DNA of 64,000 nt, taken from assembly GCA_052161625.1 (NCBI GenBank), contig CP197412.1; one strand, written 5' to 3'. Positions 9,003-17,243 of this stretch are shown in pieces. The notes beneath the pieces were generated by a model. It made no database searches and was not told where the DNA came from. It was given only the letters and a program-made list of their open reading frames with translations. Numbering within the stretch: position 1 is the first letter of the stretch; each line of letters opens with the position of its first letter. The position numbers and the translations under genes were made by a program. Source of the stretch: JBKCUI01 sp052161625 (lineage in GTDB: Bacteria > Planctomycetota > Planctomycetia > Pirellulales > Pirellulaceae).

Positions 9003-10541
9003 CTAGTGAAAGATATCGCGATCCAACATCCGAAAATTGATCGCCTCTTCGATGTGGTGCGTTTCGATCGAACTGCTTGATTCTAGATCGGCGATGGTGC
9101 GTGCGACGCGCAAGATCTTATCGTGAGCGCGGGCGGAAAGCCCCATCTCAGTCACTGCATCGCGCAGTCGCGAGGTTTGTTGTTTACCGAGTGGACAATA
9201 CTCACGTAGTTCTCGGCTAGACATTTGCGCATTGGTCCGAGTGGAAGAAGCGGCGAATCGATTGGTTTGTACTTCGCGGGCTTGCATCACTTCCTGACGA
9301 ATCGTTTCACTGCTGGTACCTGGAGGTCCGCCGGATAGTTCGCTGAAGGAGACCGCAGGAACTTCGATATGGATATCGATTCGATCCAAGAGTGGGCCGC
9401 TGATGCGCCCCATGTAGCGTTCGATTTGAGGCGCCGTGCATGAGCAGCTGCGACGCGGATCGGTTCGATAACCGCATGGGCAAGGATTCAAGGCGGCTAC
9501 CAGCATAAAGTCAGCAGGAAAAGTTGTGCTTCGCATTGCGCGCGAGATGGTAACAATGCGATCCTCAAGCGGCTGTCGCATGACTTCGAGTGTCTTTCGG
9601 TTGAACTCGGGCAATTCATCCAAGAAGAGGACCCCATGGTTGGCCAACGAGACCTCGCCTGGCGCGGGCGGACTTCCCCCGCCGACCAGCCCAGCATCGC
9701 TAATCGTGTGATGCGGGGAACGGAAGGGACGTTGGGCCATCAACGCTTGTCCGGTCCTTAGTCTTCCCAATGCTGAATAGATACGGGTGGTTTCAATCGA
9801 TTCGCTCGCCGACAACGTGGGTAAAATAGTCGGCAATCGTTTAGCGAGCATCGTCTTCCCCGACCCAGGTGGGCCAAGCATCAGCAGGTTATGGTTTCCT
9901 GCGGCAGCGATGGTGAGCGCGCGTTTGGCCATTTCTTGGCCACGGACATCGCTATAGTCGACTTCGTATTTCGAAAAGGCTTCAAAGATCTCGTTCAATT
10001 TCGAAGGAACCGGCTCAATCGTCAACTCCCCGCGAAAGAAACCAACGGCTTCTTGGAGCGAATGGACTGGGATGATTTCAAGCGATTCGACGACAGCTGC
10101 TTCTTGCGCATTCTCCGCAGGAACGATCATCCCTTTGATGCCAGGTTGCTTGGACGCCGCCATCGCCATCGAGAGAACCCCTTTCACGCGACGCATTTGA
10201 CCTTCCAGAGAAAGCTCTCCCACCGCGGCATACTCCCCTAAGAGGCTCGACTGAAGCTGATTGGAGACGGCGAGAATGCCTAACGAAATGGGCAGATCGA
10301 AACTGGAAGCTTGCTTGGGCAATTCGGCTGGTGCAAGGTTGATAACAAGGCGATCATGAGGGATACGAAAGCCCGCGTTGACCATCGCCCGCTCAACGCG
10401 GTGCGTGCTTTCCTTCACCGCTTGTTCGGGGAGACCGACGAGAATGGTCTTTGGCAAAGCGGCTGTTGAAAGATCGACCTCTACCTCAACGGGCAAGGCC
10501 TCGATTCCCAGCAGGGAATAGGTCTGTAGTTTTGCTAACAT
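9003..10541 (-). CDS. YifB/ComM family AAA ATPase (Mg-chelatase-like)
   Basis: The 512-residue protein has the family order: an N-terminal Lon-like domain (residues 1-165, starting MLAKLQTYSLLGIEA and containing VRVE-type helices), a central AAA domain with Walker A GPPGSGKT at about 223-230 and Walker B VLFLDELPEF at about 305-314, and a C-terminal Mg-chelatase domain with cysteines (NPCPCGYR, CSCTAPQIERY). ComM in Haemophilus and Vibrio is a hexameric branch-migration helicase used in natural transformation; most bacteria carry it without clear competence. The length and motifs are complete. It is convergent with udk; upstream lies the 360-bp repeat A. Confidence 0.92.
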   Translation of the reverse strand: MLAKLQTYSLLGIEALPVEVEVDLSTAALPKTILVGLPEQAVKESTHRVERAMVNAGFRIPHDRLVINLAPAELPKQASSFDLPISLGILAVSNQLQSSLLGEYAAVGELSLEGQMRRVKGVLSMAMAASKQPGIKGMIVPAENAQEAAVVESLEIIPVHSLQEAVGFFRGELTIEPVPSKLNEIFEAFSKYEVDYSDVRGQEMAKRALTIAAAGNHNLLMLGPPGSGKTMLAKRLPTILPTLSASESIETTRIYSALGRLRTGQALMAQRPFRSPHHTISDAGLVGGGSPPAPGEVSLANHGVLFLDELPEFNRKTLEVMRQPLEDRIVTISRAMRSTTFPADFMLVAALNPCPCGYRTDPRRSCSCTAPQIERYMGRISGPLLDRIDIHIEVPAVSFSELSGGPPGTSSETIRQEVMQAREVQTNRFAASSTRTNAQMSSRELREYCPLGKQQTSRLRDAVTEMGLSARAHDKILRVARTIADLESSSSIETHHIEEAINFRMLDRDIFH

Positions 10542-10628
10542 GTTGGGCGTGCTTAATAAAGGCGTCGTTTTCGGGACTCGCGCATTTTATCAACCTCGCG
10601 CAAGAAATGGAATCTCCCGTCCTTTCAT

Positions 10629-10988
10629 CTTCGCGCCATAGCGCCGTGGCGAGAAATTCTTTACTAGCCCAGATCCGAAGAGTGTCGCGCCACGGCGCCA
10701 AGCTCGCAAGGGATTGGGCTTGGAATCGGAGGAGGAACGTCACGAATCGAAAGTCCGACCTGATTGAATCCGACCCGGAACCTCATCTTTGCCTCCCCCT
10801 CATTCGATCTAATCGCAAGTCAACCCGCCTTTTCTTTGCGCCTTTGCGCCGTGGCGAGAAACTCTTTACTAGCTCAGATCCGAAGAGAGTGTCGCGCCAA
10901 GGCGCCAAGCTCGCAATGGATTGGGTTGGGAATCGGAGGAGGAGCCTCGGGAATGGAGGCCCCAGCATAGTATGACCCTTCTTCCCCG
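10629..10988. repeat. 360-bp repeat, copy A
   Basis: This segment is nearly identical to 16230-16589, in the same orientation. Inside it a unit of about 100 bp occurs twice (about 10640-10737 and 10845-10945). Each begins GCGCCGTGGCG and continues to CGCCACGGCGC about 36 bases later, an 11-bp inverted repeat; in the second unit one arm carries a single mismatch. The units share the core CTTTACTAG and the tail ATCGGAGGAGGA. It fills the gap between the YifB gene and the kinase gene. Reading frames across it are also carried by copy B and look non-coding. Confidence 0.9.
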
Positions 10989-11041
10989 CATCGATAATTT
11001 GCCCCGTGACCTCATTGATCCCCATTGCTCTCCCCTCCGCA

Positions 11042-13927
11042 CTACTCAGCGATCTCCGCAAATGATTCGCGCATTCTGATCAATGATTCGGTCTGATGTT
11101 TGAAGACATGACAGATCCATGCGTCCTGGTCGCGAGCTTTCTCGACAGACCAGTCATATTCTGCAACGGCTTCATCGAACAAATTACGACTTCTCTCCGA
11201 CGCTTTTTGTTTGGCAGCGATCATGGAACGAATAAGCTTCGGGACTGGTCCAAGTACTTGCACGGCATCACCCGCGAGAATGGCTTCGGCCTGGGCGTGC
11301 TCCGCCTGCCGAAAAAGTAGCAGCGCTTTGACAAACTGAAAATGTGGATAAGTGCCGCCCGCCGACTGTCTGTTGAGCTTGGTTGCATGATTTGCGAGCG
11401 ATTCTATCGCGGACAAGTCAGTCGATGAGCATGGAAGCAAGAGGCATGCACGTGCTATCCTCTCAGCTTCGTATGCGTTGGTGGATTGCGAGAATCGCTT
11501 CAAGAGTGCTTGCCTTTGCCGCTCATATGCTACTGTATTGCCCAAAAACAAATACAGTTCAGCCAGCCCGTAACAATCTGCGTGTTTATAGTCCTCACCC
11601 AATGACTTTTCCCAGACCTCCGAGGCTCGGTTGTGCTGATTATCCCGAATCAGGCAATTGCGGTATTCGCGATTGACCCGTTTGTTGAATGGGTCGATTT
11701 CTTGGGCTGCAGCGTGCGAAAGGATTGCTAACCGAACTTCCCCAATCGCTTCACGACTAATGCCTTGTAGGGTAAAGAGATGTGCGTCCGTTGGTAGACG
11801 CTCGCGGAGTGTCGGTAACTGCTCAAGGAGTTCCGCGTGGCGTCCCGATTCAGAAAGAGTCTCTAGCAAACGCACGCGAATCGATTCCATGCCTGGTTCC
11901 AAATCGATCGCTCGCTTGAAGTGGGAGACGGCCTCGTCGTAGTGTTTGAGTGTCGATAATCCGACAGCCAAATTATTGTGAACGATAGACGCGTCTGACC
12001 GAATTGCTTCAGCGGCCCGATAGTAGCCTATCGCCTCTTGGGGTTTGCCAAAATACATCAACGTATTGGCTAATCTCAGGTTGATCCAAAAATCGTGCGG
12101 TGCAAACCGTTGGACTGCTTTTAAGAACCGTAGTCGCGACTCCTCTGAGCAAGCTTGGCGTACCTCGATTGACATCAAATAGGGGACGGCGATTCTGCTG
12201 GGCGGTGCACTCTCCAGCATTCGCTCCAGAGCAGAATGATCTTCAAATATGGCAGGTGAACGCGCAGCGATACGCCAATCACGAGTTCGCGTATTAATCG
12301 CCATGGCCAGTTCTTCTAACCACTGAACATTTTCTTTACCAGGGGCGCACGTTGACCAATGGTCCAGCGCACCGACTAGCGTTAGCGCAATGGGAGAGGA
12401 TTGAATGTGACGGACCAGTCGTGCATGATCACCTTCAAGCGTCTCTAATCCAATGACGTGAAATAGACTGCGGTATTGGTCATGCGCTTTCGTAAGGTCC
12501 AGCTGCTCATTTCCTACGTCGAGAGCGTTCAATCGCACAGCCTCCAAGTCGCTTCCGAGTTTCGACCATTTGGAAATTGAAAGAAACTCTTGGCTTAAAA
12601 CGCTATTCGCGGAGTTTGTTAACGACTGGGCACTTGTCGTCTGCCTCGCAGCGTCTTGCCACTTTCCAGCTTCGAGTGCTAACGTCGCCTCAGTTAGAAA
12701 TGCTTCCGCCCTCGCTGCAATCCTCGTGGCTTCCTCTCGCTTTCTCGCATTCCATTCCGAACGGTCCACAGCAAGTTGAATTTGCATGGCGACAACAAGT
12801 ACTACGGCTATCGTCAGCAAGCATACTGTCAGACTACGCCCTGGGTTTCTTTTTGCGCACCGAACGAAGCTGGAGAGTACCGTATCAGGTTGGGCTATAG
12901 TGGCTCGGCCATCCAGAAATCGGTCCAAGTCATCAGCCAAAAGAGCTGCCGATTGATATCGTTCGTTTGGTACCTTGCGTAAACACTGGACACAGATGGC
13001 GCTTAGCTCTTTGGGCACTTTAGGAACGAGTACCGACGGGGAAACGGGCTCGGAGTAAAGTACAAGAGATAAAATCTCCGCGTTGGAATTGGCCAGAAAA
13101 GGAGGCCGAGATGTAAGTGCTGCAAAGAGAACCGCACCCAGTGAGTAGATATCAGTTGAAACTCCAATACATTCCGAATCGCCGCGTGCTTGTTCAGGAG
13201 ACATGTATCGCGGTGTACCAATTGCAGTCCCCGCTTGCGTAAGGCTGTCATTATGCCTAGACAATCGCGCCAATCCAAAGTCGGACAGCTTTGCTTCTCC
13301 CGTTTCTGTTAGCAGCACATTGGATGGCTTGATATCCCGATGTATCACTCCCTGCTGGTGAGCGAAATGAACTGCTTTCGCAAGTTGACTTACTAACTGG
13401 GCGGCCTGACGTGCTGGCAGAGGGCCGGGGACAAGCTTGGCTTCGAGCGTTGATCCTAAAACGTACTCCATGGTGAAGTAAGGAGTTCCAGAGCACTCAC
13501 CGAACTCGAAGACTTTAACCACACTTGGATGATCAACCGCAGCCACAGCTTCCGCTTCGCGTGCAAATCTGGCTCGCTCCATTGTCGTGGCCATAGACGC
13601 GGCGTGCAGCGTCTTAATGGCAACAATTCTATTTAGGCTCTTCTGGCAGGCTTTATAGACCGCGCCCATCCCACCGAGGCCAATCAGCTCGAGTATCTCA
13701 TAGCCTGGAATTCGCAACGCCGGTGGTGGACCACTCGATTGAGGATGGACGGGCAGCCAGCGATCCAACTCCGTCTCCATCTTACGAATATTCCGCAAAC
13801 GCGTCCTCAGGCTATTTGCATGCTCCGGATACTGAATGCAAGCGTCTTCCAACGAAAGCTTCGATTCGCAGATAGCATCGACTATCTCAAGAATCAAATC
13901 GTCCTGCGAGCTGGAGTCTTTTGGCAT
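11042..13927 (-). CDS. Ser/Thr protein kinase with transmembrane segment and TPR region
   Basis: This 961-residue Hanks-type kinase has a short N-terminal helical segment (residues 1-65, resembling the planctomycete sigma-linked kinases) and a kinase domain at about 75-335: glycine loop GLGGMGAVYKA (83-93), catalytic Lys105, HRDIKPSN (196-203), DFG (216-218), TPRYMSPEQARG. A hydrophobic helix at about 370-390 (VCLLTIAVVLVVAMQIQ) anchors it, leaving a periplasmic TPR-rich C-terminal half (for example ASIVHNNLAVGLSTLKHYDEAVSHF). All kinase residues are intact. The gene lies 18 bp after the ECF sigma gene, so a sigma-kinase regulatory pair is likely; the signal is unknown. Confidence 0.92.
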   Translation of the reverse strand: MPKDSSSQDDLILEIVDAICESKLSLEDACIQYPEHANSLRTRLRNIRKMETELDRWLPVHPQSSGPPPALRIPGYEILELIGLGGMGAVYKACQKSLNRIVAIKTLHAASMATTMERARFAREAEAVAAVDHPSVVKVFEFGECSGTPYFTMEYVLGSTLEAKLVPGPLPARQAAQLVSQLAKAVHFAHQQGVIHRDIKPSNVLLTETGEAKLSDFGLARLSRHNDSLTQAGTAIGTPRYMSPEQARGDSECIGVSTDIYSLGAVLFAALTSRPPFLANSNAEILSLVLYSEPVSPSVLVPKVPKELSAICVQCLRKVPNERYQSAALLADDLDRFLDGRATIAQPDTVLSSFVRCAKRNPGRSLTVCLLTIAVVLVVAMQIQLAVDRSEWNARKREEATRIAARAEAFLTEATLALEAGKWQDAARQTTSAQSLTNSANSVLSQEFLSISKWSKLGSDLEAVRLNALDVGNEQLDLTKAHDQYRSLFHVIGLETLEGDHARLVRHIQSSPIALTLVGALDHWSTCAPGKENVQWLEELAMAINTRTRDWRIAARSPAIFEDHSALERMLESAPPSRIAVPYLMSIEVRQACSEESRLRFLKAVQRFAPHDFWINLRLANTLMYFGKPQEAIGYYRAAEAIRSDASIVHNNLAVGLSTLKHYDEAVSHFKRAIDLEPGMESIRVRLLETLSESGRHAELLEQLPTLRERLPTDAHLFTLQGISREAIGEVRLAILSHAAAQEIDPFNKRVNREYRNCLIRDNQHNRASEVWEKSLGEDYKHADCYGLAELYLFLGNTVAYERQRQALLKRFSQSTNAYEAERIARACLLLPCSSTDLSAIESLANHATKLNRQSAGGTYPHFQFVKALLLFRQAEHAQAEAILAGDAVQVLGPVPKLIRSMIAAKQKASERSRNLFDEAVAEYDWSVEKARDQDAWICHVFKHQTESLIRMRESFAEIAE

Positions 13928-13945
13928 TAAAATGACGCCTTTTGG

Positions 13946-14512
13946 CTACGCACGGTCGGGTCGAGCTGGCAAGTCGATCTTCGTTGATAAGATGGTAAGC
14001 GCACGATGTATTCGCCGACGAACGGTCATTTCCGAAACCTCTAAGATTTCGGCGCACTCAGCCACACTCAATCCTTGAATTCTCACCAAGTCGAACGCTT
14101 CCTGTTGCTCTATCGGCAATTCATCAATCGCCGCCAGAATACGTTTACAAGTGTCGGAAAGCTGAGAGCCTGTTGAATCACCGGCGACTTGCAGCTCTGC
14201 ATCGAACGTTGGTTGCAACTCTCGGTTGGCGATGGATCTTGCAAACTCATTGAGTTGCCATCGAATATGTTGATTCGCGATGCCGAAGAACTGGCGTACG
14301 GAAGTCGGCCGCACTTCTCGGAGCGATTTCAAAAGTCGCTCGACGACCGCACTCAAGAGTTCTTCAGCCTGTAAATTCAATGGTGCCCGAGTCAACCTTG
14401 GGTACTTGCGATACAAGCTGTTGGTACACAAACGAACTAACCGGCTGACGGACTGATCTATCAATGCTCGAAGTGGCTCCGGAAACTCGCTGCTCGCGCC
14501 GGACTGCCTCAA
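13946..14512 (-). CDS. ECF-type RNA polymerase sigma factor
   Basis: The 188-residue protein has a sigma-70 region 2-like segment (residues 40-105, with RQFFGIANQHIRWQLNEFAR) and a region 4 HTH at about 130-175 (LPIEQQEAFDLVRIQGLSVAECAEILEVS, then TVRRRIHRAL). It should direct RNA polymerase to a small regulon. Planctomycete ECF factors of this group are typically encoded next to a Ser/Thr kinase instead of an anti-sigma factor, as here, with the kinase gene directly downstream. No anti-sigma gene is nearby. The start ATG at 14512 has only a weak ribosome-binding site; the upstream gap of about 190 bp is shared with the divergent SDR gene. Confidence 0.88.
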   Translation of the reverse strand: MRQSGASSEFPEPLRALIDQSVSRLVRLCTNSLYRKYPRLTRAPLNLQAEELLSAVVERLLKSLREVRPTSVRQFFGIANQHIRWQLNEFARSIANRELQPTFDAELQVAGDSTGSQLSDTCKRILAAIDELPIEQQEAFDLVRIQGLSVAECAEILEVSEMTVRRRIHRALTILSTKIDLPARPDRA

Positions 14513-14699
14513 GTGATCCAGGTGAGACTGAAGAACTGCGGTAGTGTTTCCTGGTGCTATGGCTGATGCCCTTCCACAAAGTAATCACCAATGGGATCGC
14601 TGTGTTAGCTCTCTCCGCTTAGTAAGTGTAGAAGCTGCCAATTCGAGTGTCAAGCGAGTCACGGTTGGCGGTGAACCTTCGTTTTGTCGATGAAGATTT

Positions 14700-15443
14700 A
14701 TGAAGAAAAGATTTGAAAACAAGGTTGCGCTCGTTACCGGTTCATCGAAGGGTATTGGTGCGGCCATTGCCCTAAAGATTGCAGCGGAAGGCGCGAGCGT
14801 TGTCGTTAATTTCACCAAAAGCAGCAACGATGCGGATCGTGTGGTCAAACAGATTCAATCACAGGGGGGAACAGCCACGGCAGTTCAGGGAGATATCTCG
14901 GAGCAAGCCGACTGCGATCGACTTTTTGGCCAATGCCGTGAGCAATTTGGAAGACTCGACATACTCGTCAACAACGCTGGGACCTACCTGCCCGCCTCAC
15001 TCGGTCAAATCACTGCTGAAAATTTCCATAGGCAGTTCAATATAAACGTGCTTGGATTAATATTGGCCACACAAACGGCAGTCAAGATCATGCCTGACAA
15101 GAGCGTCATCGTTAATGTGAGTTCCATCGTTAGCACGCTTTCACCGCCTCACATGTCAGTCTATAACTCAACCAAGGCGGCTGTCGATAGTCTTACGCGA
15201 ACCTTTGCTAAAGAATTGGCTGCAAGAAACATTCGTGTCAATTCCGTAAATCCCGGCCTGATCGCTACGGAAGGAACCAAGCAAGCAGGCTTGGTTATGG
15301 ATAGCGTCATGGAGATTCCAAATCTCGGGAAGATTGGCTTGCCTGAAGACATTGCAGATGGAGTCGTGTTTCTTGCCTCCGACGACTCGCGATGGATGTC
15401 TGGGCAAACGATGGTTATGAATGGTTCACCCGGACTATTCTAG
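14700..15443 (+). CDS. SDR family NAD(P)-dependent oxidoreductase
   Basis: This 247-residue classical short-chain dehydrogenase has the cofactor motif TGSSKGIG (13-20), NNAG (91-94), and the catalytic Ser142, Tyr155 and Lys159 in SSIVSTLSPPHMSVYNSTK. The NPG motif follows at about 183-185. FabG-like proteins of this class reduce a keto group or oxidise an alcohol; the substrate cannot be told. It lies divergent from the ECF sigma gene and about 45 bp upstream of a small membrane protein gene, within the block bracketed by the 360-bp repeats. A Shine-Dalgarno sequence is not obvious. Confidence 0.9.
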   Translation: MKKRFENKVALVTGSSKGIGAAIALKIAAEGASVVVNFTKSSNDADRVVKQIQSQGGTATAVQGDISEQADCDRLFGQCREQFGRLDILVNNAGTYLPASLGQITAENFHRQFNINVLGLILATQTAVKIMPDKSVIVNVSSIVSTLSPPHMSVYNSTKAAVDSLTRTFAKELAARNIRVNSVNPGLIATEGTKQAGLVMDSVMEIPNLGKIGLPEDIADGVVFLASDDSRWMSGQTMVMNGSPGLF

Positions 15444-15489
15444 CCTGAATTATTTATTTATTCCTCCCATTACAAAACAGGAGACGGAT

Positions 15490-15993
15490 ATGAGCTTAAT
15501 TCTTCTACTAACCATTTTCCACGTAGTTATTAGTTTGGTCGCAATTGCTCTTGGAACCCCAGCAACGCAGTCGATTATCGCTGGCCATAATCGAACAAAG
15601 CGCGTTGCAGCGTATTTTCTCTTTACGGCCCTTACGACCTTGTCCGGTTTTGCTTTCCCCATTGTGCGATTCACGCCGGGAATTGCATTCGGATTACTGA
15701 CCATACTCCTGCTAATCTTGGCAGGAGTGGCAGTCCGAAAAGCAGATTCGCACAGTCGTTGGCATTTCGCGTATTTGATGTCTGCGTTGGCAACGTTGTA
15801 TTTGAATTGTGTGGTGTTTATCGTCCAAAGCTTTCAAAAGATCTCGGCCTTGCGGTCTCTGGCTCCCACCCAGACTGAACCGCCGTTTCTGATCGCGCAA
15901 GTGATTCTCTTACTGGGGATCACAATTGTGTCATGGCGTGGCTGCCGAGCGATTATTCTTCGCAGAAGGCTGCCAATCGACTCCACCCAGTGA
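15490..15993 (+). CDS. Small polytopic membrane protein
   Basis: The 167-residue protein was started at the ATG at 15490 because AGGAGA sits 6 bases upstream and the hydrophobic N-terminus begins there. Five hydrophobic segments are visible (residues about 2-22, 40-58, 67-84, 95-117, 132-150), with basic loops and a basic C-terminus (RAIILRRRLP). No known catalytic or binding motif is seen. It may be expressed with the SDR gene upstream. The function is unknown; resemblance to quinone-like or transport proteins would need a profile search. Confidence 0.7.
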   Translation: MSLILLLTIFHVVISLVAIALGTPATQSIIAGHNRTKRVAAYFLFTALTTLSGFAFPIVRFTPGIAFGLLTILLLILAGVAVRKADSHSRWHFAYLMSALATLYLNCVVFIVQSFQKISALRSLAPTQTEPPFLIAQVILLLGITIVSWRGCRAIILRRRLPIDSTQ

Positions 15994-16118
15994 TGGTAGT
16001 GGTCAGCCGACAGACGTATATGTCCCCCTCGCGATTGCCTATCCACGGAGTGGCCCGCTAGGCTAATAACCATCGTTCGCCGCTCGAAGCCTCCTTTTTG
16101 TTTGAGGTCCGGGGAGAC

Positions 16119-16148
16119 TAACCGCGGAGGACACGGAGGATCGCGGAG
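16119..16148. repeat. Left imperfect 30-bp inverted repeat around copy B
   Basis: It reads TAACCGCGGAGGACACGGAG followed by GATCGCGGAG. It matches the reverse complement of 16636-16665 at 25 of 30 positions, counted by eye. Similar purine-rich GGAGG-type repeats are common dispersed elements in planctomycete genomes. Confidence 0.6.
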
Positions 16149-16229
16149 TTGATTCCTAGCCGATGTTGACAATGCGTGCCTTCCAACGCGTCAATAGAAT
16201 GCTCGCCTCCCCTTGCATTCGGTTCCCTT

Positions 16230-16589
16230 CTTCGCGCCTTAGCGCCGTGGCGAGAAATTCTTTACTAGCCCAGATCCGAAGAGAGTCGCGCCACGGCGCC
16301 AAGCTCGCAAGGGATTGGGCTTGGAATCGGAGGAGGAGCGTCACGAATCGAAAGTCCGACCTGATTGAATCCGACCCGGAACCTCATCTTTGCCTCCCCC
16401 TCATTCGATCTAAACGCAAGTCAACCCGCCTTTTCATTGCGCCTTTGCGCCGTGGCGAGAAACTCTTTACTAGCTCAGATCCGAAGAGAGTGTCGCGCCA
16501 CGGCGCCAAGCTCGCAATGGATTGGGTTGGGGATCGGAGGAGGAGCCTCGGGAATGGAGGCCCCAGCATAGTATGACCCTTCTTCCCCG
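16230..16589. repeat. 360-bp repeat, copy B
   Basis: This is the second copy of the repeat at 10629-10988, in the same orientation and with only scattered differences (for example an AA/TC change and a two-base indel in the first unit). Both internal units keep perfect 11-bp inverted arms (GCGCCGTGGCG and CGCCACGGCGC). Weaker similarity to the flank of copy A continues to about 16665, as far as the 3' end of the kinase gene on the other side. Confidence 0.9.
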
Positions 16590-16635
16590 AATCGTTTATC
16601 TGGTCTGTGATCTCATTAATCTCTGCCCGTCTTGC

Positions 16636-16665
16636 CTCCGCGCCCCTCCGTGATCTCTGCGGTTA
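16636..16665. repeat. Right imperfect 30-bp inverted repeat around copy B
   Basis: Its reverse complement begins TAACCGCAGAGATCACGGAG and pairs with 16119-16148 with five mismatches. Its inner end lies 46 bases past repeat B and its outer end touches the stop codon of the downstream gene. Confidence 0.6.
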
Positions 16666-17211
16666 ATCCCTCTTAGGCAGCGGGATCGAGATTACGAGTC
16701 CTGAGGTACGCGGATTAGTGTTCGTCCGATTCTTTACATGGCATTTCAAACATTGGGAGGCTAATCGGATCGGGCCAGCAAACTGGTATAGATCCTCTCC
16801 AACGTTTTCTGAATAGCGACTTCCTTTAGCCAACTCTCCGACCGCCTTCTTCTCGAACTCTGTCTTCGCTTGATGATCCACATTCACCACGTCTGCGTCG
16901 ACGGTCAGCCAACGCAACTCAACACCGAAACTCTTCTTCATCTCGACAAAGACGTCATCCAACGAAGAAGATGGAATGGCGGAAGGTTCCTCGTCGTCGA
17001 ACAGATCGCGGTGCATGACTTGCAACGAACCATTGATCAACTCGTACATCAAGAGCGCCCGCGATCGCGCCTCTTTTACCGATGCAGGCCCTTGATAGGC
17101 CACTTCTTCCGAACGGGGTTCCTGGTTTGCCTCGAGCGAGAATGGATCGATACATAGAACCATTGCGACGAGTAGCCCCAGGCTCCAGCAGACCGAGAAT
17201 ATCCAACGCAT
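16663..17211 (-). CDS. Tll0287-like (DUF3365) haem-binding protein
   Basis: The 182-residue protein starts at the ATG at 17211, which has GGAG six bases upstream; two further upstream in-frame ATGs lack this. Residues 1-28 are a signal or anchor sequence (FSVCWSLGLLVAMVLCI). The C-terminal half carries one CLKCH haem c motif in SQCLKCHVKNRTN, followed by SGLVISIPLP, the usual ending of DUF3365. Members resemble PAS/sensor domains with a covalent haem and are thought to sense redox state or small gases. It follows the flavohemoglobin gene by about 30 bp on the same strand, which suggests a link to NO or oxygen stress. Confidence 0.78.
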   Translation of the reverse strand: MRWIFSVCWSLGLLVAMVLCIDPFSLEANQEPRSEEVAYQGPASVKEARSRALLMYELINGSLQVMHRDLFDDEEPSAIPSSSLDDVFVEMKKSFGVELRWLTVDADVVNVDHQAKTEFEKKAVGELAKGSRYSENVGEDLYQFAGPIRLASQCLKCHVKNRTNTNPRTSGLVISIPLPKRD

Positions 17212-17243
17212 GTTCTTCTCCATGCACAAGGTGAGTCGAAAAG

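Larger units (their letters stand above)
15994..16662. other. Intergenic region holding repeat B and its flanking inverted repeats
   Basis: About 670 bases without a supported gene. It contains the 360-bp repeat B (16230-16589), enclosed by imperfect 30-bp inverted repeats at 16119-16148 and 16636-16665. Short frames crossing it encode low-complexity basic peptides and are judged spurious. Confidence 0.8.

Noticed and set aside
10451..10975. Frame through repeat A (174 codons), and its counterpart at 16163-16576
   Set aside because: Both follow the repeated DNA, encode low-complexity Arg/Ser-rich peptides, and copy B keeps only part of the frame.
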